46,337 bases of DNA from NCBI GenBank assembly GCA_001714685.2, contig MDTP02000059.1, positions 1 through 46,337 of the forward strand. Direction: 5' to 3'. Position 1 is the first letter of the stretch, and each line of letters begins with the position of its first letter. The DNA is from Methanosarcina sp. Ant1. Its GTDB lineage: Archaea > Halobacteriota > Methanosarcinia > Methanosarcinales > Methanosarcinaceae. The notes under the pieces are model-generated. The model was not told where the DNA came from and searched no databases. It saw nothing but the letters and a program-made list of their open reading frames with translations. Shown here piece by piece: positions 17,322 through 26,172 of this stretch. A program made the translations under genes and the position numbers.

Positions 17322-18239
17322 TTACTTTTTCTGTCTATTTATCTCCTGAATTAAATTTATTGTTTGCCTGTGCAAGGTTACTATAAGATCACTGAGCATG
17401 CCGAAGATAAACATTTGCAGACCGAATATGACAAAAAGGGCCGTGAGAACCGAAAGGGGAATACGTGTGATTCCCTGGGACCATTGGATTATCACGAAGG
17501 CTCCCGTAAGCAGGCCTGCCAGGACAAAGAAAGAGCCTATGATCCCAAAGTAAAACATCGGATTGTGTACTTTGACAAGCCTGTAAATAGTAGACCCGAT
17601 CCGAAACCCATCTTTTACAGGATTTAGCTTGGTTGCTCCCTTTTCGCTTCTGGGAAGGTAAGTAATCGGGACTTCTTCAACTCTCTGAGCTTTAAGGATG
17701 CATTCCACGGAAATTTCGGTCTCAATTTCAAATCCTGTCTTGTTAAGTTCCAGTTCTCTCATACTATCGAGAGTAAAAGCACGGTAACCTGAGAGAATAT
17801 CTTTTAAACTAACCCCGTAAGCAACGTCAAAAAATATATTAATCAGACGGTTGCCCACAATGTTAAGCTTTGTAAAAGCCCCTGGAGAATAATTTTCAAG
17901 CCGGTTACCAATAACATGGTCAGCTCTGTCTTCCAGAATAGGTTCGAGAAGAGATGGAGCTTCACAGGCAAGATATGTGCCATCGCCATCAATCATTACT
18001 ACATAAGGGCTCTCTATAAGCTCGAAAGCCTGGATCATTGCCTGCCCTTTACCTTTTCCGTTCTGCATGACAACTCTTGCGCCTTCAGCCTCCGCAATTT
18101 GCCCTGTGCCATCCCTGCTGTTCCCGTCAATGACCAGAATATTAGAAAAACCATCTTTCTTAAAATCTTTGATAAGCTGCCCTATTGTTGCAGCTTCGTT
18201 CAGGGTGGGAATAAGAATGCAAACATCTGCGCTGTTCAC
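17322..18239 (-). CDS. Family 2 glycosyltransferase with two C-terminal membrane helices (AglJ/dolichyl-phosphate sugar synthase-like)
   Basis: A 305-residue enzyme with a GT-A catalytic domain (1-about 220) and two hydrophobic helices near 229-250 and 262-290. Motifs: IPTLNEAATIG at the nucleotide site, VIDGNSRDGT, the DGD metal-binding motif at 84-86, and LSGYRAF, as in enzymes that load a sugar onto a polyprenyl phosphate. Archaeal relatives such as AglJ start N-glycan assembly on dolichyl phosphate for S-layer glycosylation, which is a likely role here. The start is a GTG at 18237-18239. It is next to tbp but ends the region as a single gene; the sugar is unknown. Confidence 0.82.
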   Translation of the reverse strand: MNSADVCILIPTLNEAATIGQLIKDFKKDGFSNILVIDGNSRDGTGQIAEAEGARVVMQNGKGKGQAMIQAFELIESPYVVMIDGDGTYLACEAPSLLEPILEDRADHVIGNRLENYSPGAFTKLNIVGNRLINIFFDVAYGVSLKDILSGYRAFTLDSMRELELNKTGFEIETEISVECILKAQRVEEVPITYLPRSEKGATKLNPVKDGFRIGSTIYRLVKVHNPMFYFGIIGSFFVLAGLLTGAFVIIQWSQGITRIPLSVLTALFVIFGLQMFIFGMLSDLIVTLHRQTINLIQEINRQKK

Positions 18240-18327
18240 GTTTCACACATATCCTTTGTCGGAATTTCTACGCGTGTCGCAGAATCCGTTTTATTGTAAA
18301 ATTCCGTCAATATTCTTTTCCGTAGAA

Positions 18328-18370
18328 AAGAACCCGAAAAGGGGTATAATGTAATGAATTACGGGTTCTT
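18328..18370 (-). terminator. Hairpin at the end of tbp
   Basis: AAGAACCCG (18328-18336) and CGGGTTCTT (18362-18370) form a perfect 9-bp stem that overlaps the tbp stop codon, followed in the transcript by a T-rich stretch. Confidence 0.5.
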
Positions 18371-18920
18371 ATAAAAGCCCCATGTTGTCGAGCTGCTGGC
18401 GGACGACTTCGACGCCCCTCTCACAATCTTCAGGAGACTTGCCACCTGTAACCACCAATTTTCCGGAACTGAATATAAGAACAACTACCTTGGGCACATC
18501 GATCCTGTACACAAGACCTGGGAACTGCTCGGGTTCATATTCGATATTTTCAAGTCCAAGCCCGATTGCAATTGCATTAAGGTTCAGGATGGTGTGCAGG
18601 TCTGCTGAAGCAACAATATTCTGGACAGTAATATCGGGATTTTCTAAGGTCTTGATCCCTATGCCGTTCAGCTTTTTTGCCATATTACCTATAACTGTGT
18701 GCACATCGGCGACATTTTTTGCCCCTGTACAGACAACCTTTCCAGAAGTAAAGACCAGGAATGCAGCTTTAGGGTCTGTAACCCTGTAGACGAGCCCGGG
18801 AAACTTCTGCTTGTTGTACTCGGCCCCTTCGAACTCGGATTCGATAACAGTTAAGTCGAATTCTTCAGCGAGTTTGGTGGATGCGACCACATTTTCAATC
18901 TTGATGCTAGATTCGCTCAT
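18369..18920 (-). CDS. tbp: TATA-box-binding protein
   Basis: General transcription factor that binds the TATA box and recruits TFB and RNA polymerase. The 183-residue protein is the typical two-repeat saddle: [18 protein letters not shown] with [11 protein letters not shown] in repeat 1 and [18 protein letters not shown] with [11 protein letters not shown] in repeat 2. There is no N-terminal extension, and no acidic tail as seen in some archaeal TBPs. GAGGG precedes the ATG. Methanosarcina species carry several tbp genes; this looks like a full functional one. The promoter contains several TATA-like elements. Confidence 0.96.
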   Translation of the reverse strand: MSESSIKIENVVASTKLAEEFDLTVIESEFEGAEYNKQKFPGLVYRVTDPKAAFLVFTSGKVVCTGAKNVADVHTVIGNMAKKLNGIGIKTLENPDITVQNIVASADLHTILNLNAIAIGLGLENIEYEPEQFPGLVYRIDVPKVVVLIFSSGKLVVTGGKSPEDCERGVEVVRQQLDNMGLL

Positions 18921-18965
18921 TAGTCAACCCTCAGTATATAAAGCAAAAGTAATAGCCTCTAACCG

Positions 18966-19027
18966 GTATATAAAGCTATAGTTAAATGCTCCGCATTCTA
19001 TATAAATGCTTTATATAAGGATATAAA
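18966..19027 (-). promoter_or_regulatory. tbp upstream region with multiple TATA-like elements
   Basis: Within 62 bases upstream of tbp there are four AT-rich TATA-like elements (about 18966-18973, 18998-19006, 19011-19018 and 19020-19026). Only one is needed for a promoter, so alternative starts or self-regulation by TBP occupancy are possible. Confidence 0.4.
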
Positions 19028-19112
19028 CGCGACAGAAAAGCTTAAATTTAGGGCGCCCGCTTTTTTAAAAAAGTCAAGAAGAATGAGACAACAGCATCGG
19101 TTTTCAGACATC

Positions 19113-20228
19113 TCATTTTTCAAAATTATTCAGGCCTTCAAGAATAGAATCATACTTTTTGCAGACTCTCTGGAGGAGGTCGCCCTCTATGCTACGGTGA
19201 GTGGGTATTAAGATTCGAGCTCCTTTCTCTATCTTTACGCCGCTTCTTGAAGTCTCGTAGTCCGGAGCAACAAGAATGCCGTCTGAGGAGATTCCAAGGG
19301 AAAGGTCATTTACGATCCTTGAGACCATTTCAGTTGCCGGTTTTACCTTTTTCTCGATAAGAACAGAGGAAGAAACATACTTTTCCCGGGTATCCCTGAT
19401 ATTCTTAAGAGTATTTTCCACTTTTTTAAAGTCCACATCATCGGGAAGTTCTTCAGCGAGTGAAGAAACTGCTTCTATAAGATCTTCAAAAGTTGTTGAA
19501 TGCATCTCGAGGATTTCGCCGTCACAGTACTGCCGTAAAGTATCAATGTAACCGGCTGAGACCACCAGCACATCAACCTCAAGCAAGCGTGAGACCTCCT
19601 GCTTCGAAGGCGAGTAAGCATTGACAACCGAGTATTCTTTGATCCCACACATGCTCATGAGAGATTCATACATCGGAGTCACGGCAATTGTCTTTTTTCG
19701 TAACCACAGGTTGATCTCACTCTGCCCACCCTGCGACTTTAAAAGTTCAAGGATTTTATCCTTTATGGCTTTCGGGTCATTTTTTTTAAGCCCGAAATAA
19801 TCTGCAAAAAGAGATGTTGTGGAAAGCTGCCTGCTCCTTCCGCTGGGTACGGACTCCACAAATCCTCGCTCTATCAGGTCCTTAATATGATCATAAGCCC
19901 CGCTCCCCCTCATATCAATGAGATCTGACTGTAGCAAAGGCTGGTGATAGGCAATCATGGAAAGAGTACGGAGTTTCGGGGCTGAGAGCTCTTTTGGGGC
20001 AACTTCCCGCATGAGTTCTGAGTATTCGGGCTTGACCTGCATGACATAACGTTCCCCAAGGTCGATAATCTCAATGCCAGACCTTCTGGAAGAGTAAGCC
20101 TTCATCAGCTCCTGTACTGCCGACAGAACAGCTTTTTTGGGTTTTCCGGTTATTTTTGTAAGCTTCTCGATACTTACTGCCCTTCCAGCAGCAAAAAGCG
20201 CCGCTTCGATAATTTCAAGCTCACTCAT
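19113..20228 (-). CDS. scpB: Segregation and condensation protein B with a long C-terminal extension
   Basis: Kleisin-associated subunit of the SMC complex. Residues 1-about 170 match ScpB: two winged helices, beginning LEIIEAALFAAGRAVS and including KLRTLSMIAYHQP and RGFVESVPSGRSRQLSTTSLFADYFGL. Bacterial ScpB usually ends soon after this; here about 195 more residues follow (371 in all) that I cannot assign. They hold a predicted helical part (EDLIEAVSSLAEELPDDVDF) and a mixed C-terminal part. I chose the ATG at 20226-20228; a TTG five codons upstream is possible. It is the last gene of the smc operon, separated from scpA by 204 bases containing a tandem repeat. Confidence 0.88.
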   Translation of the reverse strand: MSELEIIEAALFAAGRAVSIEKLTKITGKPKKAVLSAVQELMKAYSSRRSGIEIIDLGERYVMQVKPEYSELMREVAPKELSAPKLRTLSMIAYHQPLLQSDLIDMRGSGAYDHIKDLIERGFVESVPSGRSRQLSTTSLFADYFGLKKNDPKAIKDKILELLKSQGGQSEINLWLRKKTIAVTPMYESLMSMCGIKEYSVVNAYSPSKQEVSRLLEVDVLVVSAGYIDTLRQYCDGEILEMHSTTFEDLIEAVSSLAEELPDDVDFKKVENTLKNIRDTREKYVSSSVLIEKKVKPATEMVSRIVNDLSLGISSDGILVAPDYETSRSGVKIEKGARILIPTHRSIEGDLLQRVCKKYDSILEGLNNFEK

Positions 20229-20277
20229 GAGTTTCACGTCCAAAAAAGGATAAAAACGTTCTTTAATCGGATTAACT

Positions 20278-20397
20278 GTTAATCACGTAGATGTTAATCA
20301 AGTAGATGTTAATCAAGCAGATGTTAATCAAGCAGATGTTAATCAAGTAGGTGTTAATCAAGTAGATGTTAATCAAGTAGATGTTAATCAATTGAAT
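20278..20397. repeat. Eight tandem 15-bp units between scpA and scpB
   Basis: The unit GTTAATCAAGTAGAT begins at 20278, 20293, 20308, 20323, 20338, 20353, 20368 and 20383 with exact 15-bp spacing; units vary at one to several positions, mainly at the ends of the array. It lies in the spacer of the smc-scpA-scpB transcript. Confidence 0.95.
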
Positions 20398-20432
20398 CTG
20401 TTATTTACAGGTTTCAATTAAAGGATAATATC

Positions 20433-21458
20433 TCAAAGTACTGTTTTCTCGGGCTCGTTATCCACTTCCTCATCCAGGAAGATTTCACCTGTAAAATCTG
20501 CTTCCAAGGAACCCATAATTTGATACCCTGAAAATTCGCCTTTTGATTCTAACCATATCTCATGAAAGAGAGAGGGATTACCTTCTGTAGAAAAACCGGA
20601 CTTTTCTCCTGGATATATGTACAATTCCCCGAAAAGCTCATTCTGGAAAAGCCATATCTTCCTGCTTGAAGCAAGAAAGAGGAGAGAGAGATAATCCATA
20701 ATCTTGTCTTCACTTATTTCCAGGAAGCTGGAAAAAACCACTACATTCTGCATCATAAATAATTCAGCAAGCCTGGCCCAGATAAGCACCAGCCGCGAGC
20801 CAATGGCTTCCTCATGTGCAATGCCAAGGACATCCCCAGTTGTAAGCTGAGGGCATGAAAGAAGATGAGGATCTTCTGCGACCTGACGGGCTTTTTTTTC
20901 ATTTTTTCTGGAAAGAGTATTTTCGGCTTTCTTAAGTTCAAGAATAAGCTCGTTGAGGGTAACGGGTCTAGTAGAAACGCGGCGCACCGGAAGCTTCGGG
21001 ATAGGAAATTCATCAGGCTCAGGCAGATCCAGTTCGTCGAAAAAATCAGAATCAAATTCATTAACCTCTTCCTCTTCTACCTCGAGGATTCTCGAGGATT
21101 TCATACGAAGAAGAATAGCAGAATAAAGAAGTGTTCGTGAGGAAATTCTGAGGTCCATTTTCTTAAGTTCTTCCACCCTTCCCAGGAAACTGTCAGTGAG
21201 CTGTAAAATATCGATATCCCATGGGTCTATCTTCCCTTCCTGAGCAAGCTCAACCAGTATGCCCAGTGGTTCATAGGTCTCAAACTCTGAGATATCAAGC
21301 AGATTCCAATCAATTCCAAGATCTGACAGGGTGGTTGGCAGTCCATAAGTTTCTGGATCTAAAAAAAGGGATTCATTTTCTTCTGATTCACGAAAATCGC
21401 GAGCCTGAAGTCTGGGAACTTCCAGTGCCGCTCCCGCGTCATCCATAAGTTCATCCAT
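20433..21458 (-). CDS. scpA: Segregation and condensation protein A (kleisin)
   Basis: Kleisin subunit that bridges the SMC head domains. The 341-residue protein has the family core: YEPLGILVELAQEGKIDPWDIDI followed by LTDSFL and then SRTLLYSAILLRMKS. An acidic linker (EVEEEEVNEFDSDFFDELDLPEPDEF) comes next, and a winged-helix C-terminal part that contacts the SMC cap is expected at about 230-300. It is longer than the usual 240-270 residues, owing to about 45 extra N-terminal residues and the acidic linker. Its ATG overlaps the end of smc by 8 bases, so the two are coupled. Confidence 0.92.
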   Translation of the reverse strand: MDELMDDAGAALEVPRLQARDFRESEENESLFLDPETYGLPTTLSDLGIDWNLLDISEFETYEPLGILVELAQEGKIDPWDIDILQLTDSFLGRVEELKKMDLRISSRTLLYSAILLRMKSSRILEVEEEEVNEFDSDFFDELDLPEPDEFPIPKLPVRRVSTRPVTLNELILELKKAENTLSRKNEKKARQVAEDPHLLSCPQLTTGDVLGIAHEEAIGSRLVLIWARLAELFMMQNVVVFSSFLEISEDKIMDYLSLLFLASSRKIWLFQNELFGELYIYPGEKSGFSTEGNPSLFHEIWLESKGEFSGYQIMGSLEADFTGEIFLDEEVDNEPEKTVL

Positions 21459-24400
21459 TAAGCTTCACTCCGGTAATGCTCGTGATATTCTTTTCCTGCA
21501 TTGTGACTCCTATAGTCCTGCTTGCGGCCTGAATCATGGGTTTTCTTAAGGAAACAACTATAAACTGAACTTTTGACCCTGAAGATTTTACCCGCCTTGA
21601 AACCCTTTCCACATTCCAGCCATCCAGGAACATATCAATTTCGTCAAATGCATAGAAAGGAGCAGGACGATATTGCTGGATCGCAAAAATGAAAGCAAGA
21701 GCTGTAAGGCTTTTTTCCCCACCGGACATGGCTTCGATCCGCTGGAGGGTCTTTTCTTTGGGCTGAGCCCGGAGGGTCATTCCTCTTGCAAAGGGATCGT
21801 TAGGGTCTTCAAGTAAGAGCTCACCCATGCCGTCAGAAAGCTCATGGAAAATAACTTTAAAGTTGGCATTAATGCTTGTATAGGCTTCCATAAAAGAATT
21901 CCGCTTTAGCTGCTCGTACTGGTCGATGCGCTCCAGGAGCTGCTCCCTCTCGGTAAAGAGGATATCCCGCTTTTCCTGCATATCCGAAAGCCTGTGTTCT
22001 ACTTCGTCATACTCGTCAATTGCTCTCATATTCACGGGCTCAAGCCGTTTGAGGGCTTCTTCGATTGCCTGAAGTCGCATATAAACGGTTTCATAATTCG
22101 GAACCTCATCAATTTCCTCTATGCCCCTTCTCTGGATTTCTACCATGAACTGCTTTTCCTGGTCAAGAAGCGCATTTCTTGTAGCTGTAAGCGTAACCAC
22201 CTGTTGTTTTGCCTTTTCCAGAGTAGTTGTGGCAATGCTGACCCTGCGCTTCACAGCCCCATGTTCGGCCTGAAGACTTTCTCTTTCTTTTTGAAGCCCT
22301 ATAAGTTCATCGGAAAGTTGAAGTTCCCGACTCTTCTTTTCCTCGAGCTTTTCCTCGAGTTCCCTGATCTTCACCTTTAAAGAGTCAACTTTTTGCAGCC
22401 TGGTGGCTTTCTTTTCATCAAGGTCCCGAATAAGTTCCTTTGCTTCGGCAATCTTCTGTTCCGCATATTCTTTTTCAAGCTGTAGAGCATTCAGGCTTGC
22501 CTCAGTATCCCGGATTCTGCCTTCAAGCCGCCTGAGTTCCTGGTCAACAAATTCCACTTTTTTATTGATCTGGGGCAGAGGGGAGTCAGCAAGTTTTGTC
22601 TCAATTTCGGAAATCTGTACTTCAAATTCAGCTATAGCTTCTTCTTTTTCAGCCTTTTCCGAAATGACTTTATCCATTTCAGCCCTGAGTTCGGTTCTGA
22701 AGTTCTCGATTGCTTTGAGATCCGCCTGTTTAGTTTCAAGAAGTTCTGCAAGTTTAGCTTCCCTGCCTGCGATTTCCTCAAGCTCACGTTCCTGTCTTGA
22801 GATCGTAGCTTCACAGTCCCTAATTTTCCGGCTCAATTCGAAGAGGTGACTTTCAATACTGTCCTGTTTGCCTATAGCTGCAGTCCGGCTTGCATCTAAG
22901 GAATTGAGCTCTTCTGCAAGCTCAAGAAGTTTATCCTTTTCTGCAGCTGCAAAAGAAATTCCCGACTTCGAAGCGATGGAACCTCCTACCATCGCCCCGC
23001 TCTTTTCCAGGAGTTCGCCTTCAAGGGTAACCATCCTTGCCTTTCCCATGAGGCGGCGAGCACTTGCCATGTTTTCCATCACAAGGGTATCCTGGAAAAC
23101 GTACCAGAAAGCAGGTTCGAAATCGGAATCAAATTCTATCAAATCAATTGCGTAACCTATTACTCCATTTTCATAGCTAAGGTTTTCAAGCCGCCTTGAT
23201 TCTTTCATTTTGTTTAGGGGGAGGAAGGTAGCTCGCCCCCCTTTTCTACGCTTCAGGTATTCTATTGCTTCAGCCGCATCGGCATCCGTATCTACGACGA
23301 CTGCCTGCATCCGGTTTCCTGCGGCAATCTCCAGGGCTGTTGCATACTGCCTGTCCACCCTTCCTAACTGGGCAATCGTCCCGTGTATTCCAAAGAGATC
23401 TTCCTGTCGCGCAGCCCCAACTACCATCTCAACGGCCTTTGAATAGCCGCCCCCCTGTTCAGACGCCCGGACCCTCGCTTCAGTGATAGCATATTCCTGC
23501 TGAAGGTCATGAAGTTTGAGTTCAAGTTTCCTGATATCTTCCTTGATTCTAAAGTGACTTCTCTCGATATCGTCATGGTCTTTTATAAGAGATTCCATAT
23601 TTTCGGAAAGCTTTTCGATCTCATACTTCACAGAAAGTGCGTCGCTGTCAGAAGTAGTAACTGCTTCTTCTGCATCCCTTATCTGATTTTCAATTTCCCG
23701 GAGTTCCGAAGATTTTCTCCTGAGGGTATCCAGAAGCCGATCTTCGGTTCGGATGAGCTCATTCTTCTCGTTCTTTATGTCCTCAAGTTTCTTCCTGGCA
23801 GCCATGAGCTCATCCCTTGTCACAGCGTATTTTGTATCTACATCTGCAATCTTGCTCTGGAGCAGTATGCGTTCGGTTTTACGCTCGGAAAGTTCTGACG
23901 AGATGCTATCCGTTCTCAGATTCTCGGCTTCGATTTTCTCATCGAGTTCCCTGATTTTGCCTTTGGTGGAATCTATCTCTACAAAGGCTTTCCTGCGCCG
24001 TGAATCAGATTCTTCAAGTTCTGATTCCGAAAGCTCAATGCTGTCTACACAGCGCGAAATTTCTCCCTTTGTCTCTTCTATTTCCCTCTTGACCTGGAGC
24101 TGCTCATCCTCCCCCTTTTTCTGGATTTCAAGGGAAAGCTTTTCAAGAGCTTCTTCTAGAGCCTGGAGTTCCTGCATCCTCTCGTTTAGCAGGACCTGAA
24201 TTTTCTCAAGGTGCTCTTCTTTTCCAGCAAGCTCCTTATCAATATTTTTCTGTTCGATCCTTGCATCCTTGAGCTTAGAAAGCAGGATATAACCTTCAAA
24301 TTTGACTTTTTCAGTCTTGAGTGCCTGGTATTTTAAGGCCTGATCACGTTCCCCGGCCAGTTTCCCCAGCTGAGTCCGTACCTCTTCGAGAATAATATCT

Positions 24401-24978
24401 ACACGCTCTATCTGCTGTCTGACAACTTCCAGTTCACCCAGAGCCTTTTGCTTGCGCTCGTCAAATTCCGCAACTCCTGCAATTTCGTCGATAATCTTTC
24501 GCCTTTCTACAGAGCTCATTGAAATTATCTGTGTGACATCCCCCTGCATGACCACATTGTAACCTTCAGGAGTCACCCCGGCTTTTGCAAGCTGGGAATG
24601 TATTTCCCCAAGGCTTACGGCTTTTCCGTTGAAGTAAAAATAGCTGTAGTACCCGCTTTTTGTCCGCCGAACCTTTCTTGAAATCTCAACCTCGTCAAGA
24701 TCCAGAGGCATCTTGCGGTCGGCATTATCAAAACGGATCGTAACCTGGGCAAAATCAGGCTTCTTTGCCTCGTCGCCGTTGTATATAAGGTCCGTAAGTT
24801 TCTCAGCTCGAAGAGTTCTGGAAGTGGTAAGCCCGAGTGCAAAGAGAATCCCATCTATGATGTTTGACTTCCCACTTCCATTAGGACCGGAAATAGTGGT
24901 AAAGTCATTATAAAAGGGAATCTTTACTTTTTTTCCGAAGGACTTAAAATTAACGAATTCGATCTCTTTTATATACAC
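21451..24978 (-). CDS. smc: Chromosome segregation protein SMC
   Basis: Long ATPase (1175 residues, normal length) that forms the ring of the prokaryotic condensin. The N-terminal head has Walker A GPNGSGKSN (31-39) and the Q-loop region. Two coiled-coil arms (about 170-500 and 670-1000) flank a hinge near 510-660 (GIHGTIAQLGRVDRQYATAL). The C-terminal head has the signature MSGGEKSLTALAF and Walker B YAFDEIDMFLDG. It is the second gene of an operon beginning with an unrecognised coiled-coil protein 48 bases upstream, and is followed by scpA (8-base overlap) and scpB. Confidence 0.98.
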   Translation of the reverse strand: MYIKEIEFVNFKSFGKKVKIPFYNDFTTISGPNGSGKSNIIDGILFALGLTTSRTLRAEKLTDLIYNGDEAKKPDFAQVTIRFDNADRKMPLDLDEVEISRKVRRTKSGYYSYFYFNGKAVSLGEIHSQLAKAGVTPEGYNVVMQGDVTQIISMSSVERRKIIDEIAGVAEFDERKQKALGELEVVRQQIERVDIILEEVRTQLGKLAGERDQALKYQALKTEKVKFEGYILLSKLKDARIEQKNIDKELAGKEEHLEKIQVLLNERMQELQALEEALEKLSLEIQKKGEDEQLQVKREIEETKGEISRCVDSIELSESELEESDSRRRKAFVEIDSTKGKIRELDEKIEAENLRTDSISSELSERKTERILLQSKIADVDTKYAVTRDELMAARKKLEDIKNEKNELIRTEDRLLDTLRRKSSELREIENQIRDAEEAVTTSDSDALSVKYEIEKLSENMESLIKDHDDIERSHFRIKEDIRKLELKLHDLQQEYAITEARVRASEQGGGYSKAVEMVVGAARQEDLFGIHGTIAQLGRVDRQYATALEIAAGNRMQAVVVDTDADAAEAIEYLKRRKGGRATFLPLNKMKESRRLENLSYENGVIGYAIDLIEFDSDFEPAFWYVFQDTLVMENMASARRLMGKARMVTLEGELLEKSGAMVGGSIASKSGISFAAAEKDKLLELAEELNSLDASRTAAIGKQDSIESHLFELSRKIRDCEATISRQERELEEIAGREAKLAELLETKQADLKAIENFRTELRAEMDKVISEKAEKEEAIAEFEVQISEIETKLADSPLPQINKKVEFVDQELRRLEGRIRDTEASLNALQLEKEYAEQKIAEAKELIRDLDEKKATRLQKVDSLKVKIRELEEKLEEKKSRELQLSDELIGLQKERESLQAEHGAVKRRVSIATTTLEKAKQQVVTLTATRNALLDQEKQFMVEIQRRGIEEIDEVPNYETVYMRLQAIEEALKRLEPVNMRAIDEYDEVEHRLSDMQEKRDILFTEREQLLERIDQYEQLKRNSFMEAYTSINANFKVIFHELSDGMGELLLEDPNDPFARGMTLRAQPKEKTLQRIEAMSGGEKSLTALAFIFAIQQYRPAPFYAFDEIDMFLDGWNVERVSRRVKSSGSKVQFIVVSLRKPMIQAASRTIGVTMQEKNITSITGVKLNG

Positions 24979-25026
24979 AGAATGCCTCTGTAATTGCGTT
25001 TTTGAGGAAGTCTCTGTTTTTAAGCC

Positions 25027-26019
25027 TCAATACGCCTTGGAATTCTTCCGGCTGCAGGTGATAAGTTCTGCGTCCTCATTTTCCCGCAGGTCCACAGACT
25101 CTTCTATTAAATGCTTTTTTGTAGACTTTTCAGCGATTATATATTCACACTTATAATCATCTGCAGGTTTGGCTCTTACCGGGTCTGCCTTTACGGGAGC
25201 AGGCTGTCTGGAAGGTGCCGGCTGTCTAACAGTAGACGGCTGTCTAACAGTAGATGGCTGTCTGGAAGGTTCCGGCCTTATAAGTTCCGCTCTTCCCAAA
25301 GGCTGCTGTCTCATATTGCCTTTAAAACGTCTTTTATCTCCGCTCTCGGCAATAATATACTCGCATTTTGTTTCAATTTCTTCTTCATCAAGTTCTCTTG
25401 GCTCGATCTCTCTAAGCTTCAGCTGAACTCTCGCACTGGTGCCTGGTAGGGGGGCAGGCGTTTCCCTGAATTTAGTCATTCCGCATGTTGGAGTTTCTTT
25501 TCTGAATTCGGGGTTGTGCTTTGGCTTTATGGAAAGAGGAGGGAGATCCAGAGGGTCTTCAGGAAGAGTAAGAGAAACAGAAGGAGATGGAGCCTGAGTA
25601 GTGCTCTTCATTTCCTCCAGCTTTTTAGTGAGGTTTCCGACCTCAGTCTCTAATTTTTTTATAAGGATTTTTTGGTCAAGCATTTCCCGGACGAGTCCAT
25701 CCTGAATCCCGGCAATTTCCCTCAGCCGCCGATCAGCTGCTCCCAAATCATTTTCCCTGGGAGCTTTTAATTCCATTTTCAATTCATTGAGGATTGAAGT
25801 CTTGAGTAAGGCAGGATTAGGGATCCCCATCAGTTCGGTCCTGATTTCGGAAAGTACCGTATCCTTTAAGGATTCCTGATCGGAAACGTGTTCCATTTCG
25901 GCTCGTAGTTCATTGATAACCGAAACCTTTATCGATTTCTTGAGAGTCTCGAGCTCCTCATAGCTTATTGACAGTCGCCTTTTAGGTGTATTGTGCACGT
26001 CCCTCTGTCCAGTTATCAT
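25027..26019 (-). CDS. Unrecognised coiled-coil/proline-rich protein heading the smc operon
   Basis: I do not recognise this 330-residue protein. Residues 31-42, 52-63 and 73-84 are three copies of a helical repeat (KVSVINELRAEM, KDTVLSEIRTEL, KTSILNELKMEL) with an exact 21-residue period, i.e. three heptads. A coiled coil follows at about 95-140. The next 150 residues are proline-rich and probably disordered, with RQPSTV and RQPAP repeats (253-275). The motif KCEYIIAE occurs twice, at 218-225 and at 290-297 near the C-terminus, like a short binding module. The ATG at 26017-26019 follows GAGAGGT; an earlier start at 26037 is less likely. It ends 48 bases before smc, so a link to chromosome organisation is an inference from the operon. 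Confidence 0.8.
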   Translation of the reverse strand: MITGQRDVHNTPKRRLSISYEELETLKKSIKVSVINELRAEMEHVSDQESLKDTVLSEIRTELMGIPNPALLKTSILNELKMELKAPRENDLGAADRRLREIAGIQDGLVREMLDQKILIKKLETEVGNLTKKLEEMKSTTQAPSPSVSLTLPEDPLDLPPLSIKPKHNPEFRKETPTCGMTKFRETPAPLPGTSARVQLKLREIEPRELDEEEIETKCEYIIAESGDKRRFKGNMRQQPLGRAELIRPEPSRQPSTVRQPSTVRQPAPSRQPAPVKADPVRAKPADDYKCEYIIAEKSTKKHLIEESVDLRENEDAELITCSRKNSKAY

Positions 26020-26136
26020 AAAAATACCTCTCATCATAAATAGGGTCCGATTCCCTGATTGCCTGCAGTTTTTTGCCAGCAGAGCACATCAGCACAATTA
26101 TAATAAATTGATTCGCTCAGACAAATTTAAATAATG

Positions 26137-26172
26137 TGTACAAAGTACATGTAATATTACTTTATATATATA
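26137..26172 (-). promoter_or_regulatory. Promoter of the smc operon with a TGTAC-AAA-GTACA palindrome
   Basis: A minus-strand TATA element (26161-26172) lies about 140 bases before the first gene. About 11 bases downstream of it is TGTAC-AAA-GTACA (26137-26149), a perfect palindrome placed where a repressor would cover the transcription start. No regulator is identified. Confidence 0.45.

Noticed and set aside
20278-20397. Iterons of a replication origin
   Set aside because: No orc1/cdc6 gene and no ORB-type motif is nearby; the array is inside an operon spacer.
22403-22849. Serine-rich frames on the plus strand opposite smc (also 23753-24199)
   Set aside because: They are antisense shadows of the coiled-coil codons of smc, which produce long open frames; they have no ribosome site or family content.
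25111-25449. Plus-strand frames in the hypothetical gene of the smc operon
   Set aside because: Antisense shadows of the RQP repeats; no supporting features.
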